DNA of 64,000 bases, taken from Aureimonas sp. SK2 (GTDB lineage Bacteria; Pseudomonadota; Alphaproteobacteria; Rhizobiales; Rhizobiaceae). The notes below the pieces were generated by a model. It was not told the origin of the DNA. It searched no databases and worked only from the letters and a program-made list of their open reading frames with translations. Shown piece after piece: positions 53,810 through 62,067 of this stretch (its first letter is position 1; every line of letters starts with the position of its first letter). Both the position numbers and the translations under genes were made by a program. The DNA lies in the NCBI RefSeq assembly GCF_029813115.1, contig NZ_JAPZDS010000004.1:62001-126000 (forward strand), written 5' to 3'.

Positions 53810-54012
53810 GCGACGAGGCTCGGATCACCGAGCTGGAGATCGCCCTCGCCCACCAGAACCGGACGGTGGAGGAGATGTCGGCCGAGATGGCGGCGCAGGG
53901 CCAGCGTGTCGAGCGTCTGGAAAAGACGTTGAAGGCGCTGGTCCAGCGCCTTCTCGATCTCGAGGAAAGCGCGGCGCCCCGGCCGGAAGCGACCAAGCCG
54001 CCGCACTATTGA
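53806..54012 (+). CDS. slyX: SlyX-family coiled-coil protein
   Basis: Protein of 68 residues, almost entirely a coiled coil: RITELEIALAHQNRTVEEM and GQRVERLEKTLKALVQRLLDLEE, with the conserved SlyX ending PPHY. Function unknown despite wide distribution; first named for its place beside slyD. ATG overlaps the thioesterase stop. It is convergent with the nucleoside hydrolase gene (10 bp). Confidence 0.9.
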   Translation: MSDEARITELEIALAHQNRTVEEMSAEMAAQGQRVERLEKTLKALVQRLLDLEESAAPRPEATKPPHY

Positions 54013-54022
54013 TCCGAAGGAA

Positions 54023-54958
54023 TCAGGGAAGCCGGGCGACCCGTTCGGTCAGCAGCGCGTAGAAGGCGCCTGCATCCCCCGAGCGCACGAAGAAGGCGTT
54101 CTTCGGCCGGTCGGTGACGCCCCAGTAGTCCACCACCGTCATCCCGCGCGTGAGCGGGCTGCCGGTCTCTACCTCGATGTTGACGCGCCGCCCCTCGAAA
54201 ATTTCGGGCCTCACCAGATAGGCGGTGACGCAAGGGTCGTGCAGCGGCGCGCCGTCCCAGCCGAACTTCTGGAGGTCGTAGACCTCGGAAAAGGACAGCA
54301 TCGCTGCAACCGCCGCGCCGGACTTGTTGCCCAAGGCCCGGAACGCCTCGACCCGCGCCGGCGTCGAGTGCATCTGGTGCGTCACGTCGAGCGGCAGGAC
54401 GGTGATGTCGACGCCGCTGGCAAAGACCGAGGCCGCCGCTTCCGGATCGACATAGATGTTGAACTCGGCCGTCGGCGTCACGTTGCCGACCTCGAAATAG
54501 GCCCCGCCCATGAGGACAATGCCTTCGAGGCGCCCGGCGATGTCCGGCGCCTTCAGAAGGGCAAGCGCGATGTTGGTCAGCGGCCCGAGAGCGGCAATGG
54601 TGACGCTCTTCTCCGGATGCGCGCGCACCGTGTCGATGATGAAGTCGACGCCGTGACCCTCGCGCAATGGATTGGCGGGCGGCGGCAGGTCCGGTCCGTC
54701 GAGCCCGGTCTGCCCATGGACATGCTCGGCGGTGACGAGCGGGCGCAGAAAGGGGCGCTCGGCGCCGGCATGGACCGGAATGTCGGGACGCCCAGCCAAT
54801 TCCGCGATGCGCCGTGCGTTGGCGGCGGCGAAATGCAGCGGCACGTTGCCGGCCACGGCCACGATGCCGAGCACGTCGAGTTCGGGCGAGCCGAGGGCGG
54901 CGAGGATCGCGATCGCGTCGTCCTGACCGGGATCGGTGTCGAAGATGATCTTGCGCAA
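54023..54958 (-). CDS. Ribonucleoside hydrolase (inosine/uridine-preferring family)
   Basis: Enzyme of 311 residues that hydrolyses ribonucleosides to base and ribose. The calcium-binding N-terminal motif DTDPGQDDAIAIL (about 7-19) is intact, with IAALGPLTNIALAL and the later GKSGAAVAAMLSF-like region and HDPCVTAYLV (metal Asp). The start is TTG at 54958 (encoding MRKIIFDTDPG): AGGAGG lies five bases upstream, and no ATG fits. A perfect palindrome (54967-54980) overlaps that ribosome-binding sequence. It follows the BMP gene on the same strand after a hairpin. Confidence 0.92.
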   Translation of the reverse strand: MRKIIFDTDPGQDDAIAILAALGSPELDVLGIVAVAGNVPLHFAAANARRIAELAGRPDIPVHAGAERPFLRPLVTAEHVHGQTGLDGPDLPPPANPLREGHGVDFIIDTVRAHPEKSVTIAALGPLTNIALALLKAPDIAGRLEGIVLMGGAYFEVGNVTPTAEFNIYVDPEAAASVFASGVDITVLPLDVTHQMHSTPARVEAFRALGNKSGAAVAAMLSFSEVYDLQKFGWDGAPLHDPCVTAYLVRPEIFEGRRVNIEVETGSPLTRGMTVVDYWGVTDRPKNAFFVRSGDAGAFYALLTERVARLP

Positions 54959-54966
54959 AGCGGCCT

Positions 54967-54980
54967 CCTGAAGCTTCAGG
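54967..54980. repeat. 14-bp palindrome overlapping the hydrolase ribosome-binding site
   Basis: CCTGAAGCTTCAGG is its own reverse complement. On the minus strand its 3' end overlaps AGGAGG of the hydrolase leader, so it could be an operator or a small hairpin limiting translation. Confidence 0.5.
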
Positions 54981-55015
54981 CCACGCGCATAGCATCGGCA
55001 GGCCCCAAACGCGAA

Positions 55016-55037
55016 GCGGCGCCCGATGGGGCGCCGC
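55016..55037 (-). terminator. Hairpin between the BMP and nucleoside hydrolase genes
   Basis: Perfect 9-bp stem GCGGCGCCC / GGGCGCCGC with a 4-nt loop, 28 bases after the BMP stop; the following minus-strand bases are TTCGCGTTTG. Partial termination here would keep the binding protein more abundant than the hydrolase. Confidence 0.6.
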
Positions 55038-55064
55038 CTTTCATCGACCGATCGTCCGACCGCC

Positions 55065-56063
55065 TCAGTACGGGCAGGCGTTGTCCGTGTTGAAGTTGTG
55101 GACCTGGATCGTGCCGGCGATGATGTCGGCCTTGGCCTTCTCGACCGCCGCCGTCATTTCGGGGGTGATCAGGTCCTTGTTGTTGTCGTCCATCGCATAG
55201 CCGACGCCGTCCTCCTTCAGGCCGAGCGTCTGCGTGCCCGCCGTCCACTGGCCGCCCTGCGCATCCTTGAACGCCTGGTACACGGCGTTGTCGACGCGCT
55301 TGACCATGGAGGTCAGCACCTTGCCGGGATGCAGCATATTCTGGTTGGAATCGACGCCGATGCCGAGCTTGCCGGCGTCCGCCACCGCCTGAAGCACGCC
55401 GATGCCGGTCGCACCCGCCGCGTGGAACACGACGTCGGCTCCCTGGTCCATCTGCGAGCGGGCGAGTTCGCCGCCGCGCACCGGGTCGTTCCAGGCGGCG
55501 GCGGTGGTGCCGGTCATGTTCTCCAGATACTTGGCGTCGCTCTTGGCGGCCATCACGCCGCCCTTGTAGCCGCAGGCGAAGTTGCGGATCAGCGGAATGT
55601 CCATGCCGCCGACGAATCCGACCGTGCCGGTCTCAGACTTCAGCGCGGCCAGCATGCCGACGAGATAGGAGCCCTCCTCCTCCTTGAAGAGGATCGAGCG
55701 CACGTTCGGGCGGTCCACCACCGTGTCGATAATGGCGAACTGGAGGTCGGGATACTCCTTGGCGACGTTCTCCATCGCCGCCTGCTGGGCGAAGCCGACG
55801 CCGATGATGGGCGAGTGCCCGTCGCGCGCGAAGCGGCGCAGGACCTGCTCGCGCTGCGTCTCGTTCTGCATCTCGAACTCGCGATACTCGACGCCGGTTT
55901 CCTGCTTGAAACGCTCGGCGCCGTTGAACGCGGCCTCGTTGAACGACTTGTCGAACTTGCCGCCCAGATCGAAGATCACGGCAGGCTTGAACTCGGCGGC
56001 AAGCGCATGGCCGGCGGCGACGAGCGAGCAGGCGGCCATCAGGCCGGCGAGAAGATGCTTCAT
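55065..56063 (-). CDS. BMP-family nucleoside-binding ABC transporter substrate protein
   Basis: Periplasmic binding protein of 332 residues with signal peptide (1-22, AHA-type site near LAA). The BMP/PnrA family motifs are KPAVIFDLGGKFDKSFNEAAFNGAERF, PIIGVGFAQQAAMENVAKEYPDLQFAIIDT, EGSYLVGMLAALKSETGTVGFVGGMDIPLI and DVVFHAAGATGIGVLQAV. PnrA-type proteins bind purine nucleosides. It probably feeds the twin-ATPase/permease system encoded 2 kb away on the same strand. A 163-bp upstream region separates it from msrA and shows no clear operator. Confidence 0.93.
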   Translation of the reverse strand: MKHLLAGLMAACSLVAAGHALAAEFKPAVIFDLGGKFDKSFNEAAFNGAERFKQETGVEYREFEMQNETQREQVLRRFARDGHSPIIGVGFAQQAAMENVAKEYPDLQFAIIDTVVDRPNVRSILFKEEEGSYLVGMLAALKSETGTVGFVGGMDIPLIRNFACGYKGGVMAAKSDAKYLENMTGTTAAAWNDPVRGGELARSQMDQGADVVFHAAGATGIGVLQAVADAGKLGIGVDSNQNMLHPGKVLTSMVKRVDNAVYQAFKDAQGGQWTAGTQTLGLKEDGVGYAMDDNNKDLITPEMTAAVEKAKADIIAGTIQVHNFNTDNACPY

Positions 56064-56226
56064 GGGTCTCAAGTCTATCCCTGTTGCGAGGACGGCCGCC
56101 GCCGGTCTTCGACCGGACCCGGCACGAGAAGGCCGGGCAAGCCGTCCGCAGACTGGCATGCCCGGCCGACGCGCGCATCTAAAATCATGGGGAGGCGACG
56201 CGCCGTCCCCCGTTCTCTCGCAAAGC

Positions 56227-56898
56227 CTATTCGGCCGCCACCGCGCCGAGGCCGACCGGGCAGCTCACGCCCGTGCCGCCGAGCCCGCAATAGCCGCGCG
56301 GATTCTTGGCGAGATACTGCTGGTGGTAGTCCTCGGCATAGTAGAACTCGGGGGCCGGCAGGATTTCGGTCGTGATCTCGCCGCGATGGCCGGCCGTCCG
56401 CAGCGCGCCCTGATAGGCGTCGCGCGCGGCTTCGGCGGCCTCCCGCTGGCTCTCATCCGTCCAGTAGATGCCCGAGCGGTACTGCGTGCCGACGTCGTTG
56501 CCCTGGCGCATGCCCTGCGTCGGGTCGTGCGCCTCGAAGAAGGTCTTGAGCAGCGCCTCGTAGGACACGACGGCCGGATCGAAGGCGACGAACACGACCT
56601 CGTTGTGCCCCGTGCGACCCGAGCAGACCTCCTCGTAGGTCGGATTGGGCGTCGAGCCCGCGGCGTAGCCGACGGCGGTCGAAATCACGCCCGGCACCTG
56701 CCAGAACTTGCGCTCGGCGCCCCAAAAGCAGCCGAGCCCGAAGATCGCCGTCTTCGTGCCGGCCGGGAACGGGCCTTTCAGCGGCGCGCCGTTCACGAAA
56801 TGGGTCTCGGCGGTCGGGATGGCGCCTGGGCGCCCCGGGAGCGCCTCCTCCGGCGTCGGCAGCACCGTCTTCTTCATCAGTCGGTCGAGAAAGGACAT
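56227..56898 (-). CDS. msrA: Peptide-methionine (S)-S-oxide reductase
   Basis: Repair enzyme of 223 residues that reduces methionine-S-sulfoxide. The catalytic motif [18 protein letters not shown] holds the active Cys. Other family motifs are [16 protein letters not shown] and [15 protein letters not shown]. Resolving cysteines are in the C-terminal [15 protein letters not shown]. An N-terminal extension (1-45, [22 protein letters not shown]) is typical of the longer cytosolic form. It follows the small membrane gene by 5 bp, and a near-consensus EcfG promoter upstream of that gene suggests general-stress expression. Confidence 0.95.
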   Translation of the reverse strand: MSFLDRLMKKTVLPTPEEALPGRPGAIPTAETHFVNGAPLKGPFPAGTKTAIFGLGCFWGAERKFWQVPGVISTAVGYAAGSTPNPTYEEVCSGRTGHNEVVFVAFDPAVVSYEALLKTFFEAHDPTQGMRQGNDVGTQYRSGIYWTDESQREAAEAARDAYQGALRTAGHRGEITTEILPAPEFYYAEDYHQQYLAKNPRGYCGLGGTGVSCPVGLGAVAAE

Positions 56899-56903
56899 GG
56901 ACT

Positions 56904-57239
56904 TCACCTCGCGTTTCGCGCGGGCCGGCGCGGCGGCCGGCCGAGGAACAGGAACAGGACGCCGACGAGCCCGAGCACGATGGAGGCCGGCTGCCGGCCG
57001 ATCTGGCCCGCCAGGCTCGCCCCCCGCCCCGCGGCGGCGAACACGCCGCTCGCCTGCGCGGCCCCGGCGGCGGCCGTGTCGAACAGGGAGAGCCCCGCCG
57101 TGCGCGCGGCCTCCTCCAGGGGCATCAGAACCGTCGCGCCCGAGGCCAGCGAGCGTGCGATGTCGCCCACGGCCAGGGCCGTCGCCGCCGCCAGAAGAAC
57201 GCATCCCACAACACGCATCGCCCAGGCCAACAGCCGCAT
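56904..57239 (-). CDS. Small membrane protein in operon with msrA
   Basis: Protein of 111 residues with two hydrophobic segments (about 4-24, [21 protein letters not shown], and about 83-100, [17 protein letters not shown]). They enclose an Ala/Gly-rich loop that should lie in the periplasm. The C-terminus is basic ([11 protein letters not shown]). Not assigned to a family with certainty; similar short proteins are conserved in Rhizobiales without known function. Its stop lies 5 bp before msrA. The start at 57239 is chosen over an Arg-rich 50-residue extension. Confidence 0.7.
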   Translation of the reverse strand: MRLLAWAMRVVGCVLLAAATALAVGDIARSLASGATVLMPLEEAARTAGLSLFDTAAAGAAQASGVFAAAGRGASLAGQIGRQPASIVLGLVGVLFLFLGRPPRRPARNAR

Positions 57240-57391
57240 CGCCTCGCCTCTCCCACCCTCAGATCGAACCGGACGCGCCGCCCTCCGCCGAACGCGGCGA
57301 AACCCTTCGCCAGATATGGTCCCGACGCCCGAGCGGCGCAATGGCCGACACCGAGGCGCCCGCTCGCGGCTTTCGCAGGCCCAACCCATTT

Positions 57392-57416
57392 AACCGCTTG
57401 CCAGACGCAGCGTTCC
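57392..57416 (-). promoter_or_regulatory. EcfG-type promoter of the membrane protein-msrA operon
   Basis: On the minus strand, GGAAC (57416-57412), 16 nt, GGTT (57395-57392): one mismatch from CGTT, same variant as at the Mn catalase. The leader would be about 150 nt. Confidence 0.5.
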
Positions 57417-57481
57417 GATGATAGTCCGCCCACCGCACCATCAGCGCCGAGAGCCACCGAGCTTCGAGCGACGATCGGTCA

Positions 57482-57571
57482 GGAGGGGTGGCCGAGTGGT
57501 TGAAGGCGCACGCCTGGAAAGTGTGTATACGGGAAACCGTATCGGGGGTTCGAATCCCCCTCCCTCCGCCA
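57482..57571 (+). tRNA. tRNA-Ser(GGA)
   Basis: Class II tRNA with a 7-bp acceptor GGAGGGG / TCCCTCC, anticodon loop CTGGAAA giving anticodon GGA, a variable arm (ACGG / CCGT), T-arm GGGGG / CCCCC and encoded CCA end. It reads UCC and UCU codons. Confidence 0.97.
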
Positions 57572-58102
57572 CATCTCAACGCAACCCATTGAAATGACGT
57601 GCGCTACGATCTGTTGCGCGTTTCTTGGACTCTTTTGAGCTGGAAATTCCAGTTATGAAGGAGGGCGAGGAAGAGGAGCTTGGAGTGAAGAGGTCCAAGT
57701 TTTCTGAGGCGCTCGACAAGCGTTCGCGCCGAAGCAGGCCGCGGACGGGACGAGCGTCGGCAAGGTTTGCCGCAGGGCCGGGATCGGCGAGGCAACGTTC
57801 TACACCTTGCGCAAGACGTAGGCGGGTCTCATGCCGTCGGAGGTGCGGCGTCTGCGCCAGACCGAAGAGGAGAACGCCAAGCTGGAGCGCCCGGTCGCGA
57901 TTCTCCGTCTCGACACGGCCATGCTGCTCGGTGTTCCACGCTGCGTCTGCGGACGCTCGGGCTTCATCAGCCTGCTCCGACCGTCCTCGACACTCTCTGA
58001 ACGCTTCTCATTCGGAGGCAGGCATTCCAACGCAGGGCGAGCCCGTCGACGTCCGTTTCGTCGCAGAGCGCTCGCGCAGTATTCGTCGCTGCCCCGAGCC
58101 CG
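57572..58102. other. 531-bp gene-poor junction after tRNA-Ser
   Basis: No intact gene is seen between the tRNA and cyoD. The left half holds a decayed IS3-type orfA (57685-57930). The right half (about 57930-58102) has no recognisable coding sequence and could be further element debris. No second copy of the tRNA 3' end is seen in the window. Confidence 0.6.
57685..57930 (+). pseudogene. Decayed IS3-family transposase OrfA
   Basis: Remnant of the small helix-turn-helix protein of an IS3-type element. In one frame VKRSKFSEALDK begins the usual sequence. After a frameshift near 57721, FAPKQAADGTSVGKVCRRAGIGEATFYTLRKT follows, then a TAG stop (57819-57821) where a Tyr codon is expected. The same frame continues as AGLMPSEVRRLRQTEEENAKLERPVAILRLDTAML. 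Both lesions and the absence of OrfB mark it as inactive. No terminal inverted repeats were recognised. It lies 113 bp after tRNA-Ser, a common insertion neighbourhood. Confidence 0.85.
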
Positions 58103-58420
58103 CTACATCATCCGCTGATGGAGGTTGCCGAGGATCCAGATCGTACCCCCCGCCATCAGCACGATGATGAGGGTCGTGAAGAGGATCAGTTGCAGGTCGT
58201 CGCGGGTCGAGCGCTGAAGTCCGATATGCAGGAAGAAGCGGAAGTGAACGACGACCTGCGCGAGCGCAGCGGCGCCGATGATGATGTAGGCCGTCGACGA
58301 CGTCATCCCGACCGCAACGACCAGGAACGCGAGGGACGTCAGCGCGACCGCCGCGGCGAACCCGACGACATAGGACCGCAGTTCGCGATGCTTCTCCCGC
58401 TCATGTTCCCCGTCGGTCAT
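58103..58420 (-). CDS. cyoD: Cytochrome o ubiquinol oxidase subunit IV
   Basis: Membrane subunit of 105 residues with three hydrophobic helices (about 18-38, 44-66, 78-99), typical of CyoD. Family words include LRSYVVGFAAAVALTSLAF and VVHFRFFLHIGLQRSTRDD (the HFxFFLH motif), then WILGNLHQRMM. It supports assembly of the oxidase around subunit I. It is last in the cyoABCD order; cyoE (heme O synthase) is not adjacent, so heme synthesis must be encoded elsewhere. Its start overlaps the cyoC stop by four bases. Confidence 0.93.
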   Translation of the reverse strand: MTDGEHEREKHRELRSYVVGFAAAVALTSLAFLVVAVGMTSSTAYIIIGAAALAQVVVHFRFFLHIGLQRSTRDDLQLILFTTLIIVLMAGGTIWILGNLHQRMM

Positions 58421-59043
58421 GCCAGCCCTCCGAGGTAGACGACGGAAAAGATGAAGATCCAGACGACGTCGAGAAGGTGCCAGAACAGGGACAGGCGCAT
58501 GATCCGCAGCTTGACCTCGGATCGCAGCCCGAAGACCGCGAGTTGGACGATCGACAGGATCAGCCAGACGCAGCCGGCGGCCACATGGAGGCCATGCGTC
58601 GAGACGAGCGCGTAGAAGCTCGACAGCCATCCGCTGCGCTGCGGCGTCGCGTCTTCCGAAACCATCTTGGCGAAATCGCGCGCTTCCAGTCCGAGGAAGA
58701 CGAGACCGAGAAGGAGGGTGACAACCAGCCATCCGTAGAGCCGCGAGGGCGGCTCATCGTACTTCATGGCGATCGAGGCCATGCCCATGGTGAGGCTCGA
58801 CAGGAGCAGGATGCCGGTCTCCAGCGCGGCGGAGGACAGCTCGAACACGTCGCGCGGTCCCGGCCCCCCGTCGGTCGCGCCGAGCATGAAGGCGTAGGTG
58901 GCGAATAGGAGAGCGAACAGGACGAGATCGCTCATCAGGAAGACCCAGAAGCCGAAGAGCGTCTCTTCCGCCTGGCGATGGGTTTCCGGATCGGTGTGCC
59001 CGAGGTTCAGGCCGGGATGGCGGTGTTGGGCCAGGAGACTCAT
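58417..59043 (-). CDS. cyoC: Cytochrome o ubiquinol oxidase subunit III
   Basis: Membrane subunit of 208 residues with five transmembrane helices, the CyoC form lacking the first two helices of mitochondrial COX3. Motifs include FGFWVFLMSDLVLFALLFATYAFM and the C-terminal FYALVSTHGLHVAAGCVWLILS and FWHLLDVVWIFIFSVVYLGGL. It overlaps both neighbours by four bases (ATGA). It stabilises subunit I and its proton path. Confidence 0.95.
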   Translation of the reverse strand: MSLLAQHRHPGLNLGHTDPETHRQAEETLFGFWVFLMSDLVLFALLFATYAFMLGATDGGPGPRDVFELSSAALETGILLLSSLTMGMASIAMKYDEPPSRLYGWLVVTLLLGLVFLGLEARDFAKMVSEDATPQRSGWLSSFYALVSTHGLHVAAGCVWLILSIVQLAVFGLRSEVKLRIMRLSLFWHLLDVVWIFIFSVVYLGGLA

Positions 59044-61112
59044 ACGGCAGCCGCCTTCGCCAGACCGCGGTTCTCAGGGGTCGTCTCGGTCTCGCGGTCG
59101 GACCGCGGAAGCGTGCGCACGAGGGCCAGCCACGCCTGGTCCTGTCGCCGGACCTCGTCGGCGGGAATGATACGCATGGTGTCGAGAACGAACGACCTTG
59201 CGACGATCGCACCCACAGCCGCCAAGACGCCGACGACGGCCAACCACCAGATGTACCAGACGAGACCGAAGGCGGCGGCGGCCAGCGCGATACCGAAGAC
59301 GACGCCCGTCATCGAGTTCTTCGGCATCTCGATGTCCGAATAGAAGCGATGGTCGGGATAGGCGGTGCCGTCCTCCTTGGCCGCGTGGAAGGCGTCGCGG
59401 GCGTCGACGATCGGCAGGACCGCGAAGTTGTATTCCGGCGCCGGGCACGGGATGCCCCATTCCAGCGTCCGCCCGTTCCAGGGATCCCCTCCGGGAACGG
59501 CCAGGTCCTCGCGGCGACGGATGGAGACGACGAGCTGCACGATGAGGCTGGCCAGCGCGGCCAGCAGGAACAGGGCACCGACGCCGGCCACGATCGTGAA
59601 CGGCAGATAGTCGGGCTCGAAGAACTCTTGGCTGCGGCGCGGCATGCCCATCAGTCCGAGCGGATAGAGCGGCAGGAAGGCGAGGCAGAAGCCGGTCACC
59701 CAGCAGCCGAAGGACACGCGCCCCCACCATTCGTCGAGCCGGAAGCCGAAGGCCTTCGGGAACCAATAGGTGTAGGCCGCGATCATCCCGTAGAGGAGGC
59801 CCGGGATCAGCATGTTGTGGAAGTGGGCAACCAGAAAGACCGAGTTGTGGACTTGAAAGTCGATCGCCGGATTGGCGAGGAGGATGCCCGTGAGCCCGCC
59901 TATGGTGAAGAGAACCATGAAGGCCAGCGCGTAGAGCATCGGCACGGTGAATCGCACCCGACCCCAGGCCATGGTCAGGATCCAGTCGAAGATCTTCACG
60001 CCCGTCGGAATGCCGATGGTCATCGTGGCGATGCCGAACACCGCGTTGAGATCCGCGCTTTGGCCCATCGTGAAGAAGTGATGCACCCACACCGTGAAGG
60101 AGAGGATCGCGATGCACATCGTCGCGATGATCAGCGCGTCGTAGCCGTAGAGGATTTTGGAGGAGAAGTTGGAGATCACCTGCGAGTAGACGCCGAAGGC
60201 CGGCAGGATGAGGATATAGACCTCCGGGTGGCCGAACAGCCAGAACAGGTTGGCGAAGTTCATCATGTTGCCGCCCCCGTCGTTCGTGAAGAAGTGGGTG
60301 CCGACGTAGCGGTCGAGAGCGAGAAGACCGGTGGCCACCGTGAGGGGCGGCATGGCGAAGATCATCAGGATGGACGTGCACAGCGACGTCCAGCAGAAGA
60401 GGGGCATGCGGAACGGCGTCATGCCGCCGCACCGCTTCTTGTAGATCGTCACCGCGACGTTGATGCCGGTCATCGTCGAGGCCACTGATCCGAGCGTGAC
60501 GGCGAAGATCCAGTAATCCGGCCCGACGCCCGGATTGAAGGTCGCATCCGTGTACGGCGGATAGCCGCTCCAGCCGCTGGTCGAGAATTTGCCGATGACG
60601 AGCGAGACCATCATCAGGCCGGCGCCGCCCGCGGTCAGCCAGAGCGAGATCGAGTTCAGGAGCGGAAACGAGACATCGCGCGCGCCGAGCTGGAGCGGCA
60701 GGGCGAAGTTGATGATCCCCGTCAGGAACGGCATCGCCATGAAGAAGATCATGATCGAGCCGTGGGTCGAGAAGAGCTGGGCGAAGTGTTCGGGCGGAAG
60801 GTAGCCTGGATTGTCCAAGGCGATCGCCTGTTGCGCTCGCATCATCGAGCCCTCGACGACGGCCCGGGAAAGCATCACCAGGGCGATCACGACGTACATG
60901 ATGCCGATCTTCTTGTGGTCGAGACTGGTCAACCACTCGCGCCAGAGCCAGCCCCAGCGCCCAAGCCAGGTCAGAAGGACCACGACCGCGATGGCTCCCA
61001 CCACGACGAGCGAGGCCGCGGCCGTCGCGATGCCGCTGTAAAAGGGCAAGGCGTCGTAGGACAGCCGCCCGAAGACGAGCGGCCACCAGCCTTCAGTGGT
61101 CGGCATGGACAT
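59040..61112 (-). CDS. cyoB: Cytochrome o ubiquinol oxidase subunit I
   Basis: Catalytic heme-copper subunit of 690 residues. It oxidises ubiquinol, reduces oxygen to water and pumps protons. The heme b ligand His117 is in FSTHGSIMIFF; the HPEVY motif, the HH pair (WVHHFF) and the later LVAHFHN supply copper and heme ligands. Ubiquinol-site residues align with E. coli Arg71, His98 and Gln101 as Arg83, His109 and Gln112; the position of Asp75 is Glu87 here. ATG 61112 overlaps the end of cyoA by 20 bases. Confidence 0.95.
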   Translation of the reverse strand: MSMPTTEGWWPLVFGRLSYDALPFYSGIATAAASLVVVGAIAVVVLLTWLGRWGWLWREWLTSLDHKKIGIMYVVIALVMLSRAVVEGSMMRAQQAIALDNPGYLPPEHFAQLFSTHGSIMIFFMAMPFLTGIINFALPLQLGARDVSFPLLNSISLWLTAGGAGLMMVSLVIGKFSTSGWSGYPPYTDATFNPGVGPDYWIFAVTLGSVASTMTGINVAVTIYKKRCGGMTPFRMPLFCWTSLCTSILMIFAMPPLTVATGLLALDRYVGTHFFTNDGGGNMMNFANLFWLFGHPEVYILILPAFGVYSQVISNFSSKILYGYDALIIATMCIAILSFTVWVHHFFTMGQSADLNAVFGIATMTIGIPTGVKIFDWILTMAWGRVRFTVPMLYALAFMVLFTIGGLTGILLANPAIDFQVHNSVFLVAHFHNMLIPGLLYGMIAAYTYWFPKAFGFRLDEWWGRVSFGCWVTGFCLAFLPLYPLGLMGMPRRSQEFFEPDYLPFTIVAGVGALFLLAALASLIVQLVVSIRRREDLAVPGGDPWNGRTLEWGIPCPAPEYNFAVLPIVDARDAFHAAKEDGTAYPDHRFYSDIEMPKNSMTGVVFGIALAAAAFGLVWYIWWLAVVGVLAAVGAIVARSFVLDTMRIIPADEVRRQDQAWLALVRTLPRSDRETETTPENRGLAKAAAV

Positions 61113-62067
61113 GTCCCCCGCTCGGATGGTTCTCGGCTTCGTCACGTTCGTGCCGATGGGCGGCATCCGGCCGGTATCTGGCGACGACGGCCGTGAAGAG
61201 ATTGGGATCGACGCTGGAGAAGATCAGGCCCTTCGCCGGGTCGAAGTCGAACCGCGATCGCAGGTCCGCGAGCTTGCCCTTCTGGGAGACGATCGCGTAG
61301 GCGCCTTCGTCGAGCGGACGGCCCACGCCCTTCGCGCTCGCGATCCAGCGGTCGAAGTCCGCCTCCGGCATGGCGAGGGCGTCGAACTTCTGGTTCTGAA
61401 AGCCGAAGCCGTTGAACTGGGTGTTCTGACCGAGGAGCACGCCCGGCCGGTCGGCCAGGAGGTTCAGCTCCGTCACCATGCCGGCCATCGCGTAGATCTG
61501 GCTGCCGAGCGCCGGGATCATGAAGGACTGCATGACCGTGTCGCTTGTCAGCCGGAAGCGCACTGGGCGATCGACGGGCAGCGCCAGGACGCCGACGCTC
61601 GCCACGTTCTGTTCGGGATAGACGAACAGCCATTTGTAATCGAGACCGATGACCTCGACCTCCAGCGGCGGCTTGTCGGACGGGATCGCGGCATAAGGAT
61701 CGAGCGAGCGCGCTTTGCCGGCGATCAGCGTCGCCAGGATGCAGACGAGAACGATCGGCACCCCCCAGACGAGAATCTCCAGCGGCCAGGAGAACTGCCA
61801 GGTCGGGCGGTAGGCAGAATTCCTCGCCGTGCGCCGGAAGCGCCATGCGATGAACGGCACGAGCGTGATGGCGGGCACCACCACGATCATCATCCAGCCG
61901 ATGACTTCGAAGAACAGGTCCCGCTGCGCGGCCGCGACGGGTCCGTGAGGATCGAGGAAGCTGATGCCCGAGCCGCAGCCTGTCAGAAGCGCGAGCGGCA
62001 TGACGGCGGCGAGGCGTGCCGCGCCATGTCGGATGGATCGGGCGGCCCCTTGTCTAGAGGTCGGCAT
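61093..62067 (-). CDS. cyoA: Cytochrome o ubiquinol oxidase subunit II
   Basis: Subunit of 324 residues: a lipoprotein signal (LALLTGC, modified Cys near 31), two transmembrane helices (about 52-72 and 97-117) and a periplasmic cupredoxin domain. That domain (LDYKWLFVYPEQNVASVGVLALPVDRPVRFRLTSDTVMQSFMIPALGSQIYAM) lacks the Cys/His ligands of the CuA centre, as expected for a quinol rather than cytochrome c oxidase. A His-rich tail (RHERDEAENHPSGGHVHADH) ends the protein. Its start lies inside the end of the GH15 gene (14-base overlap). Confidence 0.94.
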   Translation of the reverse strand: MPTSRQGAARSIRHGAARLAAVMPLALLTGCGSGISFLDPHGPVAAAQRDLFFEVIGWMMIVVVPAITLVPFIAWRFRRTARNSAYRPTWQFSWPLEILVWGVPIVLVCILATLIAGKARSLDPYAAIPSDKPPLEVEVIGLDYKWLFVYPEQNVASVGVLALPVDRPVRFRLTSDTVMQSFMIPALGSQIYAMAGMVTELNLLADRPGVLLGQNTQFNGFGFQNQKFDALAMPEADFDRWIASAKGVGRPLDEGAYAIVSQKGKLADLRSRFDFDPAKGLIFSSVDPNLFTAVVARYRPDAAHRHERDEAENHPSGGHVHADH

